Source of the DNA: Salinisphaera sp963835375
GTDB taxonomy: Bacteria; Pseudomonadota; Gammaproteobacteria; Nevskiales; Salinisphaeraceae
Direction of reading: 5' to 3'
Assembly: GCA_963835375.1 (NCBI GenBank)
Contig: CAWIGB010000020.1
Location: 1-64,000 of the forward strand
Length of the DNA stretch: 64,000 nucleotides
Positions 1 to 7,750 of the stretch are shown piece by piece (positions within the stretch are counted from its first letter, which is position 1; every line of letters begins with the position of its first letter). The notes beneath the pieces were generated by a model. The model saw only the letters and a program-made list of their open reading frames with translations. It was not told the origin of the DNA and made no database searches. The position numbers and the translations under genes are program-made.

Positions 1-82
1 GGCGAAAGCAGCGGACGCGGTCAGTTTCGCTGCCTGCTGCGCCGCTTGGGGCCGCTCGGAGAATCGGCATATACTCGGGCGT

Positions 83-322
83 ATGACGCGATTAGATGCC
101 ACCGAGTCTATCGAACGGGAAATGCTCCGCCTCGGCCCCGAGGCGCGTGCACGGCTCGTGCATTCGCTCGTCAAAAGTTTGGGCAATCTTTCGGCAGCAG
201 AACTTGAGAGCTTGTGGCTCGACGAAGCCGAACGGCGTGACGCCGAGCTGGAATCAGGTTCGGTAGAGGGTGTGCCCGGCGACGAGGCCATCGCCCGGAT
301 TCGAAGCCGACACGGCTTTTGA
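83..322 (+). CDS. Addiction-module antitoxin-like protein
   Basis: A 79-residue acidic protein of the short addiction-module component type (Unstab_antitox-like), which neutralises a RelE/ParE toxin by binding it. The alpha-helical pattern near the N-terminus, the central SLxxLSxxELESLWLDEAERR-type stretch and the C-terminal IRSRHGF ending are typical of these antitoxins. The stop codon overlaps the start of the toxin gene by one base, the usual translational coupling of antitoxin then toxin. The family is an assignment by pattern, and the cognate toxin next door makes it fairly safe. No recognisable attC lies between this pair and the following gene, so cassette status is unproven. Confidence 0.8.
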   Translation: MTRLDATESIEREMLRLGPEARARLVHSLVKSLGNLSAAELESLWLDEAERRDAELESGSVEGVPGDEAIARIRSRHGF

Positions 323-624
323 TGCTTGCTTATGAGTTTCATCCCCTCGCCGAGAAAGAACTCGACGAGGCGGTGGCTTATTACGAAGCACTGGAACAGG
401 GCAAAGGTCGCGAACTTTTGCAGCAGGTCCAGGCCGCCATCGAGCAGGTTCGCCAATTTCCCGAATCCGCCCCGGTGAGTCGTGGCGCCGTACGATCGCT
501 CGTTATTCAGCCGTCGCAACGCTGGAGCTATACACTGCATTACCGTGTGGCTACAGGCGTTATTCGCGTGCTCGCGGTGGCGCATCACAAGCGTCAGCCG
601 TTTTACTGGCTTCAGCGTCAGTAA
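322..624 (+). CDS. RelE/ParE family toxin
   Basis: A 100-residue protein with the RelE/ParE superfamily layout: an N-terminal FHPLAEKELDEAVAYYE helix pair, a middle FPESAPVS turn, and a C-terminal strand pair ending RVLAVAHHKRQPFYW. The AHHKRxPxYW ending is characteristic of ParE-like toxins, which inhibit gyrase or, in RelE, cut mRNA; which one applies cannot be told here. The ATG at 322 overlaps the antitoxin stop (TGATG); a TTG three bases earlier is possible but less likely. Together with the upstream gene it forms a complete type II toxin-antitoxin module, often a stabiliser of cassette arrays. Confidence 0.85.
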   Translation: MLAYEFHPLAEKELDEAVAYYEALEQGKGRELLQQVQAAIEQVRQFPESAPVSRGAVRSLVIQPSQRWSYTLHYRVATGVIRVLAVAHHKRQPFYWLQRQ

Positions 625-790
625 TCGTTATGGAAGTGGGCGCAATAGATCAGAACAGTCGGCCGCGTAACGAGCCGCCGTCGTTTCATCGGTAACTTAG
701 CTTGGCCGATAGCTCGGTCCAGCGCGAGCAGGGCCGCCGCATCGCCGATCGGCTAGCCTCGGCTGGTTTGGAAAACCCAGTTTTTACAAT

Positions 791-811
791 GGAATGGCCA
801 GCCGCCATTCC
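791..811. other. Stem-loop between toxin and orphan gene
   Basis: Perfect 8-bp stem GGAATGGC / GCCATTCC with a 5-base loop. No T-tract follows on either strand, so a terminator role is not supported. It lies in the gap 625-887, which otherwise shows no gene and no recognisable attC. Confidence 0.4.
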
Positions 812-887
812 GCCGTATCCCCTATTGGCTTCACGAACCAACTAAATCGCGATAACGTCGATTCCATGCCAAGGCGAGGGGGCGCCT

Positions 888-1250
888 ATGGAAACTCGAC
901 TGCATCTCAAGCCGGGCCAGAATGGGACCAAGCAATTGGTTCAGAAGTATGGCGAGCGGCTGGTTTGTGTGCGGTATCGCTATGACAGCGAAGCCGGTCT
1001 ACGCCACAAAACCGTCGAGCTCATCGAAGAAACCGTGCCTTGGCGCCCGGCTAGCAGCCGCGAGCAGCACTTGATGCAGCGAGCCGCCGAAGAACTCGTA
1101 CTCGTCAAGATCGATTACCAGGAACGTGAGCTGCGTGAGCAGGTGAGGCGGGCCGGCGGTCGTTGGCAGCCGGCCGAGCGGGCTTGGGTGGTGCCTTATG
1201 GCGTTGCGGCCGAGCTCGGGCTGACGGCTCGGATTGTGGGAGATATATAG
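888..1250 (+). CDS. Conserved orphan protein, unknown function
   Basis: A 120-residue protein starting METRLHLKPGQ. The N-terminal half (LVQKYGERLVCVRYRYD followed by KTVELIEE) and the C-terminal GGRWQPAERAWVV motif match a widespread small protein that I remember as often sitting beside transposases and integrons; its function is unknown to me. The C-terminal motif resembles small modules in mobile-element proteins that pair GGxW with a later W. The gene starts directly after a G-rich stretch (AGGCGAGGGGG) that can serve as ribosome binding site. No partner gene is visible. The real length and frame look intact. Confidence 0.6.
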   Translation: METRLHLKPGQNGTKQLVQKYGERLVCVRYRYDSEAGLRHKTVELIEETVPWRPASSREQHLMQRAAEELVLVKIDYQERELREQVRRAGGRWQPAERAWVVPYGVAAELGLTARIVGDI

Positions 1251-1262
1251 ATATGGATGGGT

Positions 1263-1284
1263 ATATATCTAGTATTAGATATAT
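1263..1284. repeat. AT-rich inverted repeat
   Basis: Perfect 9-bp arms ATATATCTA and TAGATATAT around a 4-base loop, between the orphan gene and the nuclease gene. It is far more AT-rich than its surroundings. It may be an operator or hairpin; nothing decides which. Confidence 0.45.
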
Positions 1285-1324
1285 GTCGTCTACTTGGCGT
1301 TGGGTTTACTAGGGAATAGTTTCG

Positions 1325-2270
1325 ATGTCAGTATTGGATTTCAAAGAAATACCAGAAGCACACAAAGCCACAGGCGAGCAGGACAAGTTCGAGCTTTTTG
1401 CTAGTGATTTTCCGCGAATCTTGGCTACAAGATGCTAGAACCCGGTCGTGGAGCAGATGGCGGAGCTGACATCATCATTGAAGAAGAAAGAAAGGGTATA
1501 TCGGGAAACACCTCAGTTAAATGGTTGGTAAGTTGCAAACACAAAGCCCACTCAGGTGCTTCGGTATCAAAAACTGATGAAGCCGAAATTCGTGATTCTG
1601 TAGAAGCAAATGAATGCCAGGGCTTCATCGGGTTTTATTCAACCATTCCATCTTCTGGATTGATTTCAAAAGTTGAAAGTATTGAAGCTATCGAGCATCA
1701 ATTCTTTGACTCATCAAAAATTGAACAGATTATTCTGGCATCGAACAAAGGCACTGAGCTTGCTGAGCGGTATTTCCCAGAATCCTTTGCTTCTTGGTCA
1801 AAAGAAAACCCGAAACCGGCTCAAATATTTTCAGAAAACTCAAGGCTGCTTTGCAAGAACTGCGGTGAGGATATTACAGAGGGAAGGAGAGGTATGGTCG
1901 TTCGAGTGGAGTAAGTTCAAAGAACGCGAAGACGGCACACACTTTAGGCATGTAAAAGAAATCTATTGGTGCTGCCGTGGCCAATATGGTTGCGATCACA
2001 TTCTTGCCAATCAAAGGAGAGGCGACGGTTATAACGATGGTTGGGAAGATATATTCGATCTCAGAATTCCAACAATGTACTTGCGTTGGGTTATGGCGTC
2101 ATTGAATCAATACTGGGGATTACGAGTACACACCAGAGGCATTCGAGGCATCAAAAGAGCTACTTATCGCGCTATTTCCTTATGTTGCCCGGAATCTTAC
2201 GCAGAAAGAGGTCCAGCGCGTGATGGACCTCGGCATGATACCGTCGTATCTGGGAGGTCTCGGTGAATAA
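1325..2270 (+). pseudogene. Mrr-like PD-(D/E)XK restriction endonuclease, three frameshifts
   Basis: Reading across three frames gives one continuous protein of about 315 residues. The N-terminal part runs MSVLDFKEIPEAH to FELFASDF, then GYKMLEPGRGADGGAD and WLVSCKHKA, which is the D...xxK core of Mrr-like restriction nucleases. The C-terminal part has CKNCGEDIT, a CC...C cysteine cluster that looks like a zinc site, and ends IPSYLGGLGE. Frame changes occur near 1423 (one base missing, GG where GGG is expected), near 1895-1900 (one extra base) and at 2115-2118 (GGGG for GGG). The 946-bp length fits a net +1. It is the ORF of the cassette closed by the attC at 2273. Either a dead defence gene or a misread live one. 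Confidence 0.7.
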
Positions 2271-2272
2271 GA

Positions 2273-2348
2273 ACATAACAAGGCAAATTAACTCGGATCG
2301 CAAATTCCGCTGCGCTTCATTTGCGCCCGGTTATTTGCGGCGTTAGAT
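2273..2348 (+). repeat. Integron attC site 1
   Basis: About 76 bp running from a core-like ACATAAC to a perfect GTTRRRY core, GTTAGAT (2342-2348). The arms GCAAATTAACTCGG and CCGGTTATTTGC are imperfect complements, as the L and R boxes of an attC should be. The stop of the nuclease reading frame lies just before it, as in a gene cassette. It differs in sequence from the next three attC sites. Confidence 0.8.
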
Positions 2349-2355
2349 ATTTGAT

Positions 2356-2817
2356 ATGACTCAAGATGCACTTCTGCTCGTTTTTATTGGTTTGGCTTTG
2401 GCTGCTATAGCAATATCGTTTATCTCGCTATTCGTTAGCCTACGGAATCGAAAAAATCAGCGACTACCGCATGCGCTGTCAAAAAAGCTCTCCGTAATAA
2501 CGATTATCTTAGAGGCCCGCAGCAACTTGAGTGATACCGCGACATTATGTATGCGGCAAATACAGTATATTAATTCTCAAAATTCAGTTGACTTGTCTGA
2601 AAACGAAGAAAAAGCAAGAAGAGCGTTCGAAAAAGCCGTCGAGAACATCGATAGCTGCGAGCATATGTGCACCCACATTCGTGCGATGAGTTCTGACGAA
2701 TTTGAAAGGTATCCCGGCTTTATCCTGCGTGCCGAAGAGATGCTAATAGACGCGTCGACAGAACGCAGTAAAGAAAGCGAAAACCTGCTTGATCTCAAAA
2801 TGGGGCATGGCTGTTGA
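2356..2817 (+). CDS. Cassette-encoded small membrane protein, unknown
   Basis: A 153-residue protein with one strong N-terminal membrane segment (about residues 5-28, LLLVFIGLALAAIAISFI) followed by a basic RNRKNQR stop-transfer and a mostly helical, charged cytoplasmic domain with four cysteines or so. I do not recognise a family. It begins 8 bases after attC site 1 and ends just before attC site 2, so it is the single ORF of a mobile gene cassette. Its base composition is clearly lower in GC than the chromosome to the right, which supports foreign origin. With the next cassette it could be part of a surface or defence function, but nothing shows this. Confidence 0.75.
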   Translation: MTQDALLLVFIGLALAAIAISFISLFVSLRNRKNQRLPHALSKKLSVITIILEARSNLSDTATLCMRQIQYINSQNSVDLSENEEKARRAFEKAVENIDSCEHMCTHIRAMSSDEFERYPGFILRAEEMLIDASTERSKESENLLDLKMGHGC

Positions 2818-2821
2818 CTGA

Positions 2822-2924
2822 GTCTAACAGGTCGCTGCAGTTGACCGCCCAAAGCGCTGCCGCGCTTCGGGTTCCCTCCGCAGCCTTCGCCCGCTCCGGC
2901 GGCAACTGAGCTTAGGCGTTAGCC
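2822..2924 (+). repeat. Integron attC site 2
   Basis: A 103-bp site from a perfect RYYYAAC core (GTCTAAC, 2822-2828) to the GTTAGCC core (2918-2924). The inner arms GCTGCAGTTGACC and GGCAACTGAGCTT are near complementary, the mark of a folded attC. The same arms recur in sites 3 and 4 and in the relic at 15315. Confidence 0.92.
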
Positions 2925-2927
2925 CCT

Positions 2928-3554
2928 ATGAAAGAAAATAATAATTCCAGCTCATCGTTTAAGGTCGCGATATGGTCTCTTATGGTTGCAGCTGGCTCTC
3001 TTTTGATAGCGGCTTTATCTCTCTTCATAAGCGGCTGGCAGTTCATTGAGAACAATAGCGAATTTCATGCCGACTATGACGCGAGCGTGACCGTATCTAC
3101 CGGCAAGTTTCCGATAAATAAAATTAAAAATGGGGATAATTCTTTTAATTTTAAAGTTATTAACAGTTCAAAAAGGAATGTCAATTATTTCGCCAAGGTC
3201 GAAAGCAATATGGGTTGCGTGACAGGATCAGACGCACAACCGAAATTAATTCCTTGCGGATACGAATCCCAGAACATAGCGCTAGGAAAGAAAAGCACGA
3301 AGAACAATTCGTTCCAGCACGAGATTGAGCTTAAAGCCTCGCCAGGAGCTGTAAATACGTCGCCATTAGCGTATAGCTCACCTCCAAAATACTTTCTTAA
3401 TGTCGAGATTTTTAGCGCAAGAAATCGAAAACCATTGTTTCAAAGCCTTTGTTATTATAGTTATGACACCGAATATAAAGCGTTCGTACTATATCAACCC
3501 ATAATCGATACTTCCGGTTATTCCGTGGTTTTGCAATCACAATGTAGGGGCTAA
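2928..3554 (+). CDS. Cassette-encoded membrane-anchored protein, unknown
   Basis: A 208-residue protein: a short polar N-terminus, one membrane segment at about residues 12-36 (VAIWSLMVAAGSLLIAAL), then an outside domain of about 170 residues rich in Asn, Ser and Lys with several beta-type stretches and five cysteines. No family recognised. The ORF starts 3 bases after attC site 2 and its stop codon TAA lies inside the first core of attC site 3, which is the usual economy of integron cassettes. GC content is the lowest in the window, so the gene has been acquired. Topology suggests an extracytoplasmic domain; function unknown. Confidence 0.75.
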   Translation: MKENNNSSSSFKVAIWSLMVAAGSLLIAALSLFISGWQFIENNSEFHADYDASVTVSTGKFPINKIKNGDNSFNFKVINSSKRNVNYFAKVESNMGCVTGSDAQPKLIPCGYESQNIALGKKSTKNNSFQHEIELKASPGAVNTSPLAYSSPPKYFLNVEIFSARNRKPLFQSLCYYSYDTEYKAFVLYQPIIDTSGYSVVLQSQCRG

Positions 3555-3651
3555 CAAAGCGCTGCAGTTGACCGCCCAAAGCGCTGCCGCGCTTCGGGTT
3601 CCCTCCGCGGCCTGCGGCCGCTCCGGCGTCAACTGAGCTTGGGCGTTAGAG
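3549..3651 (+). repeat. Integron attC site 3
   Basis: A 103-bp site from GGCTAAC (3549-3555) to GTTAGAG (3645-3651). It is nearly identical to attC site 2 through the arms and the central region, showing that cassettes here share a host-specific attC type. Confidence 0.92.
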
Positions 3652-3744
3652 CGCACTAGATGTAGAGAGCCGTAGTTTTTGGTATATCTCGGCGTCCGCT
3701 ACGATAGAGTTCCTAAAAATCACTACTAGCGAGGGGAATAAAAT

Positions 3745-4448
3745 ATGGCTAGATGCACAGCGCCAGTTAATGGTCACCGTACAGCGAGTGGCGCAGCCGC
3801 TTGTCCCGCATGTGGCGGTCGCTATAGCGGCTATCGGCCATATTCATACCCATCCTATCCGTCCTACGGCGAGGGCGGCAGTGGAGGGAGAGCGTTAGAA
3901 GTAGTGGAGGAGGCGGTTCCGGGCGAACGAGAAAGCCGAGCTGGTCGAAAACTAGCTCGTCCGTAATGTATACATCCGCAGAGATTCGGACGCTTGACCC
4001 AATTCGTGAAAGCGTCGAACGGCGAGCGTCCGTGCCTGATCTTCGGGACGCGTTCCTCTGTCACGCTTGGGATGATCGTAACGGAGCCGCTAAAGAGTTG
4101 TACGATCAGCTTCAATCTCAAGGTGTTTCTGTCTGGTTCAGCGAAAAGGATGTCGTTCTTGGAGCATCTTTACTTCGTGAAATCGATAAGGGATTGGCAA
4201 ATTCACGAGTCGGCATCGTACTCGTCACGCCTGCTTTACTCCGTCGTGTCGAAGCAGAAGGTATTGCAGATAAAGAGCTCTCGGCGCTCTTGGCGCGTGA
4301 TCTGCTCGTGCCCATCGTGCACGACACCACTTATGAGGAGCTTCGTGAAGTGTAAGATCCGCTCCTTGGCTCACGTAGTGGCTTGAGTACTGCAGAAGAG
4401 CTAATGACCGACATCGCAGCCAAACTTGCTGAGCTGGTAGCGCTCTAA
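3745..4448 (+). pseudogene. TIR-domain protein, interrupted by a frameshift and a stop
   Basis: The start MARCTAPVNGHRTASG, a CPACGG knuckle and a Gly/Ser/Tyr-rich linker occupy frame 1; one base is missing near 3885, after which frame 3 gives a TIR domain: DAFLCHAWDD, then WFSEKDVVLGASL, then ADKELSALLA, where the Glu of KEL matches the catalytic Glu of NAD-cleaving TIR domains. A TAA at 4353-4355 interrupts the frame, and the same frame then resumes with DPLLGSRSGLSTAEEL to a natural end at 4446-4448. The intact family member would have about 234 residues. The strong GAGGGG site before 3745 supports that start. It is the ORF of the last cassette. TIR proteins commonly act in anti-phage defence. 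Confidence 0.8.
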
Positions 4449-4517
4449 CGATTCGCTGCAGTTGACCACCCGAAGCGCTGGTGCGCTTCGGCCGGCAACT
4501 GAGCTTCGGCGTTAGGT
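4443..4517 (+). repeat. Integron attC site 4, end of array
   Basis: A 75-bp site from CTCTAAC to a perfect GTTAGGT core (4511-4517), with the same GCTGCAGTTGACC / GGCAACTGAGCTT arms as sites 2 and 3 but a shorter middle. No further attC follows, so the array ends here and the integrase, if present, lies to the left of the window. Confidence 0.9.
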
Positions 4518-4876
4518 GCCACAGCGGGAGGCCCGGGGTCTAGGTCTTCGTATTATGCGTCGATGCCGCTGATATCGAAATTCGATGGCTTCATTCATTC
4601 GGCGGGCGGCGCAGGTCTTGCGATGTGCGTCAAGCCCTGGGTAATCCCCCAGAAAAAGAACGCAGGTCCTAAGCGGAATGTTCTCGCAGCAGGCGCGTCC
4701 CGGCCCGGCATCGGGCGATGGCGCCGAGCCGCCGCATGCCCAATCCATGCGGCGGCGTATGACGATTCCCCCGCCAGCTGAATTCTTATACGACGACAAT
4801 TGACGCTGGACGGTCGGGCAGAATAGTGGGCGTCGCATAATTCTGGCGGTGCAGCCGGTCGGCGCGTCGAGCACTG
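4518..4876. other. Gap after the cassette array
   Basis: Between the last attC and the SDR gene I see no convincing gene. A 142-codon minus-strand frame here overlaps the SDR gene and has no family resemblance, so it is left out. Confidence 0.5.
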
Positions 4877-5578
4877 CTACCACTTCTCGGCGAATGGCCT
4901 CAGATCCAGTTCGAAGGTCCAGGCCGAGCGCGGCTGACACGTGATCTGGTAGATCGACTCAGCGATCGCGTCGGGGTCGAGAAAATATTCGTCCGGCTTG
5001 TCGGGCATCATCTCGCGGGTACGCGGTATATCGATCACGCCGTCGATAATGGCGATCGCCACGTGGATGCCCTCGGGCCCGAGTTGGCGTGCCAGCGATT
5101 GGGCCAGGCTGTACTGAGCAGCCTTCGCGGCCGCGAAGCCGGCGAAATTCGCGCCTCCCTTTTTGCTCGCGGTCGCCCCGGTGACCACGATATGGCCCTG
5201 GCCCGCGCGGCGCATGCCCGCCACCACGGCGTTCGCACAGAGAAAGAGGCCGAGCGCATTGGTCCGCCAAGCGGCTTCGAAGTCGGAGGCCGCGATCTGG
5301 TCGATATTGCCGAACACCGCTGATCCGGCGTTGTAGAGCAAAGTATCCACCGGACCCAGATCCGACTCGATGGCGGCAAAGGTCTCGACCACCTGACGCT
5401 CGTCTGCCGCATCGCAAGGATAGGCCGCCGCGCCCTCGACCTCGTCCGCGAGAGTTTGCAGCCGGTCTGCGCTGCGCCCGATCAGCGCGACACGATAGCC
5501 CGCCGCCGCGAATCGTCGAGCCAATGCAAGACCGTTGCCGGGGCCGGCCCCGGGAATAGCACATACGGGCGGATTCAT
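4877..5578 (-). CDS. SDR family oxidoreductase with Phe in place of catalytic Tyr
   Basis: A 233-residue short-chain dehydrogenase. The N-terminal cofactor loop reads GAGPGNGLALARRFA (about residues 10-24) and the NAG motif follows near residue 85. The catalytic YxxxK motif is replaced by FAAAK near residue 148, preceded by TGATASKKGG. The same replacement is, as I recall, seen in a recognised SDR subgroup with the GAGPGxG loop, so this is likely a subfamily trait and not an error; it implies altered or lost oxidoreductase chemistry. Transcribed leftwards towards the cassette array, alone. Substrate unknown. Confidence 0.85.
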   Translation of the reverse strand: MNPPVCAIPGAGPGNGLALARRFAAAGYRVALIGRSADRLQTLADEVEGAAAYPCDAADERQVVETFAAIESDLGPVDTLLYNAGSAVFGNIDQIAASDFEAAWRTNALGLFLCANAVVAGMRRAGQGHIVVTGATASKKGGANFAGFAAAKAAQYSLAQSLARQLGPEGIHVAIAIIDGVIDIPRTREMMPDKPDEYFLDPDAIAESIYQITCQPRSAWTFELDLRPFAEKW

Positions 5579-5920
5579 GGTTTGCTCCTATATCGATGCA
5601 GGCATCCAGAGCCTCTGGGGCATGATGCGCGTTTCGGCGATCCCGGTCACGGTGTCAGCGGAACTGCGGCAATGGGGGGGCCGGGGATGTGCAGATCTTG
5701 TGATAAGGGGAATAAAGGAGTCAGACACAAATACGCGCGGGCACCGACCCGCGGTGGCGGCCCACAGACATTCTCCCCACCCGCACTGGAGCGCGTTCGA
5801 ACGATGTGATCCTGGATGGGCGGAAAACCTGGTCTGTGCCCCACAGCCCAAGCCATGAGTAGCTTGTCAGGACTTTAAGGCAACCTCTTGAGAGCAGACG
5901 AAAGCCATTATTCGGGCTAC
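5579..5920. other. Intergenic region with a short dispersed repeat
   Basis: No gene seen. It contains a 26-bp copy (5709-5734) of a sequence repeated at 7400-7425. Confidence 0.5.
5709..5734 (+). repeat. 26-bp direct repeat, copy 1
   Basis: GGAATAAAGGAGTCAG followed by ACACAAATAC; matches the copy at 7400-7425 in 23 of 26 bases, same orientation. The two copies flank the acyltransferase gene. Confidence 0.6.
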
Positions 5921-6997
5921 TTACCAGAATCGCCAAGTCCGGATTCGTGACATGGCGTAAAACATCCGCAGGCACAGTCGATTCGCCGGCTGTTCCACAA
6001 GATAGAAGGTCGCAGTCGCCACGACGATTGTGGCCACCATGAAAATCGGCAGCCAGAACACAGGGGCCTGGTGATACGTCCAGCCCAGCATCAATTCGCC
6101 AAGTTCAAAGGCCACGAGCTGGAACGGCCAGTGGATCATATACAGGCTGAAGGAAACGACCCCGAGAAAATGGAACCATCGAGGGACATTTGGATTGTTC
6201 AGGAATAAAAGCGCATACAGCGCGCCGCCCAGAAAGACAAAGACGACATGTACTTGCAGCACAACAGCAAGCACCATCACCAGGACGCACAGCGCTAAGT
6301 ATATCGGGTGCACCGGTTGCATTTTTTCCGCCGCATATCTGTAGAAACACATGCCCAGAAAAAATTCCGGCACGATTCTCAGAAACGAGTACTGCAACGG
6401 CAGCGAGAACATAGTCGATGAGCCCAAGAGTTCGGCGCCGAAAACCTTGACGAACAGCCAGGTCGCCATAAATAAAAAAATGCTGCTCAACAGCGCTCGT
6501 CGGGGACCCGACTTGCCTATGAGCCAAACTGGAATAATGAAAAGCGTATACGCAATAAACTCGGCGCTAATTGACCAGGATGGAACATTGAGCGCCACAT
6601 CTTCGCTTGCCCCCCAGGCATGCGCCAGGACGAGATGCGACCAGAACTCCTTCAGGTCCGCGCCCGCATCGTCTATGAACCCGTAGTGATGGCCGACGAG
6701 ATATAGCGCAGTAACTGCAAGCAGAGAAATCAGATGTAGCGGGTAAATACGAGCAACGCGTCGAATGAAAAAATCGCGGGCCGTGGTTCGTTTTTCCAGC
6801 AGCGCGTCTGCGTATACATGCGACAGGATAAATCCCGACAGGACAAAGAACATGTCCACGGCGAGATAACCCTGGTCAAGAATCAATCTCGCAGGTATTG
6901 AAGCGAATTCCCGCTTATAATGAAAAAGAACGACCCAGATCGCAAATAATCCACGAATGGCGGTTAGCGACGGTATCGGCACAATTTGCGAAGCCAT
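5921..6997 (-). CDS. Acyltransferase 3 family membrane protein
   Basis: A 358-residue integral membrane protein of the acyltransferase 3 family, which O-acylates sugars of surface polysaccharides or other envelope molecules. The N-terminal hallmark SLTAIRGLFAIWVVLFH carries the conserved Arg and His, followed by GYLAVDMFFVLSGFI and the RRVARIYPLH motif near residue 85; about ten membrane segments follow. A good Shine-Dalgarno-like GGAG precedes the start on its strand (reverse of GCTCC at 7010). No glycan synthesis genes lie nearby and the gene stands alone between two direct repeats, suggesting independent acquisition. Its acyl acceptor is not predictable. Confidence 0.9.
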   Translation of the reverse strand: MASQIVPIPSLTAIRGLFAIWVVLFHYKREFASIPARLILDQGYLAVDMFFVLSGFILSHVYADALLEKRTTARDFFIRRVARIYPLHLISLLAVTALYLVGHHYGFIDDAGADLKEFWSHLVLAHAWGASEDVALNVPSWSISAEFIAYTLFIIPVWLIGKSGPRRALLSSIFLFMATWLFVKVFGAELLGSSTMFSLPLQYSFLRIVPEFFLGMCFYRYAAEKMQPVHPIYLALCVLVMVLAVVLQVHVVFVFLGGALYALLFLNNPNVPRWFHFLGVVSFSLYMIHWPFQLVAFELGELMLGWTYHQAPVFWLPIFMVATIVVATATFYLVEQPANRLCLRMFYAMSRIRTWRFW

Positions 6998-7750
6998 GGG
7001 TGCTCCTGTGACCCGCAGATAAAACCTGCGCGCGGAACAAATAAGCTATGAGTCTGCCGGTCGCAGTCAGCAAGGGGACAGACCTGATGAGGGTTGCGGC
7101 GCCCGGCCTCTTAGTCCGCTATGCCAAGGTGGATCAACCGTTAAGCGGCGTTTCTATGGAGGCAAACTCGGGGGAAGGGCCAGCGTGCCGGACTCTCTTT
7201 GAACGCATTGCGTGTGTTGCACGATCTCCTGGCCCGCTTGTTCCGGTCAGGCCGGTGCCAAAAACTGATCCCAGCGGTTTCGAGGCGTCGGTTTCTGTGG
7301 TTACCACATTCGTACTTGGTCAGCATATCGCGGAAACTTCGGGTGCGGTACCCCAAGCATCATTCGCGGCGACGCCGCCCGAGAAGCGAATGGCCTTGAG
7401 GAATAAAGGGGTCAGGGACAAATACACTCGGTTGGTCCGGGCGTCGGGCGATAGGGTAGATCTCGAATTGCCATATCACGAGCTGTGCCCGTCGACGCGA
7501 GTCTAGGGCGGCAACGTTCTTAAGCGCGTGTGGTGTGCCGGAGTTCAGCCGTTCATCTGATTCAGCGCCGTCCGGATCATGTTGGACTCGGATTCCTGAT
7601 GTACAGCGTCGAACCAGCGAAACGCGAACCCGGTTCGATTCCGGAGCGTCGGCGACATGCATGGGCCGGCCGTGCTTCCGGCGGGCGCTTTCGCCGTGCC
7701 GGCAGGGGCGAAAGCGCTCGGCTCCGGGGTGCCTGGCTAGTAGCGCAGCG
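6998..7750. other. Intergenic region, no convincing gene
   Basis: About 750 bases. Plus-strand frames such as 7048-7506 have no family signature. The copy of the 26-bp repeat at 7400-7425 and a neighbouring AAGGGGACAGACCTGA stretch near 7070 look like debris of a mobile element, but no transposase can be read. Confidence 0.45.
7400..7425 (+). repeat. 26-bp direct repeat, copy 2
   Basis: GGAATAAAGGGGTCAG followed by GGACAAATAC, differing from the copy at 5709 in three positions. Confidence 0.6.

Noticed and set aside
4512..4940. 142-codon minus-strand frame after the array
   Set aside because: Overlaps the SDR gene in another frame and has no family resemblance.
7048..7506. 152-codon plus-strand frame
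   Set aside because: No recognisable domain and it spans a repeat copy; not supported as a gene.
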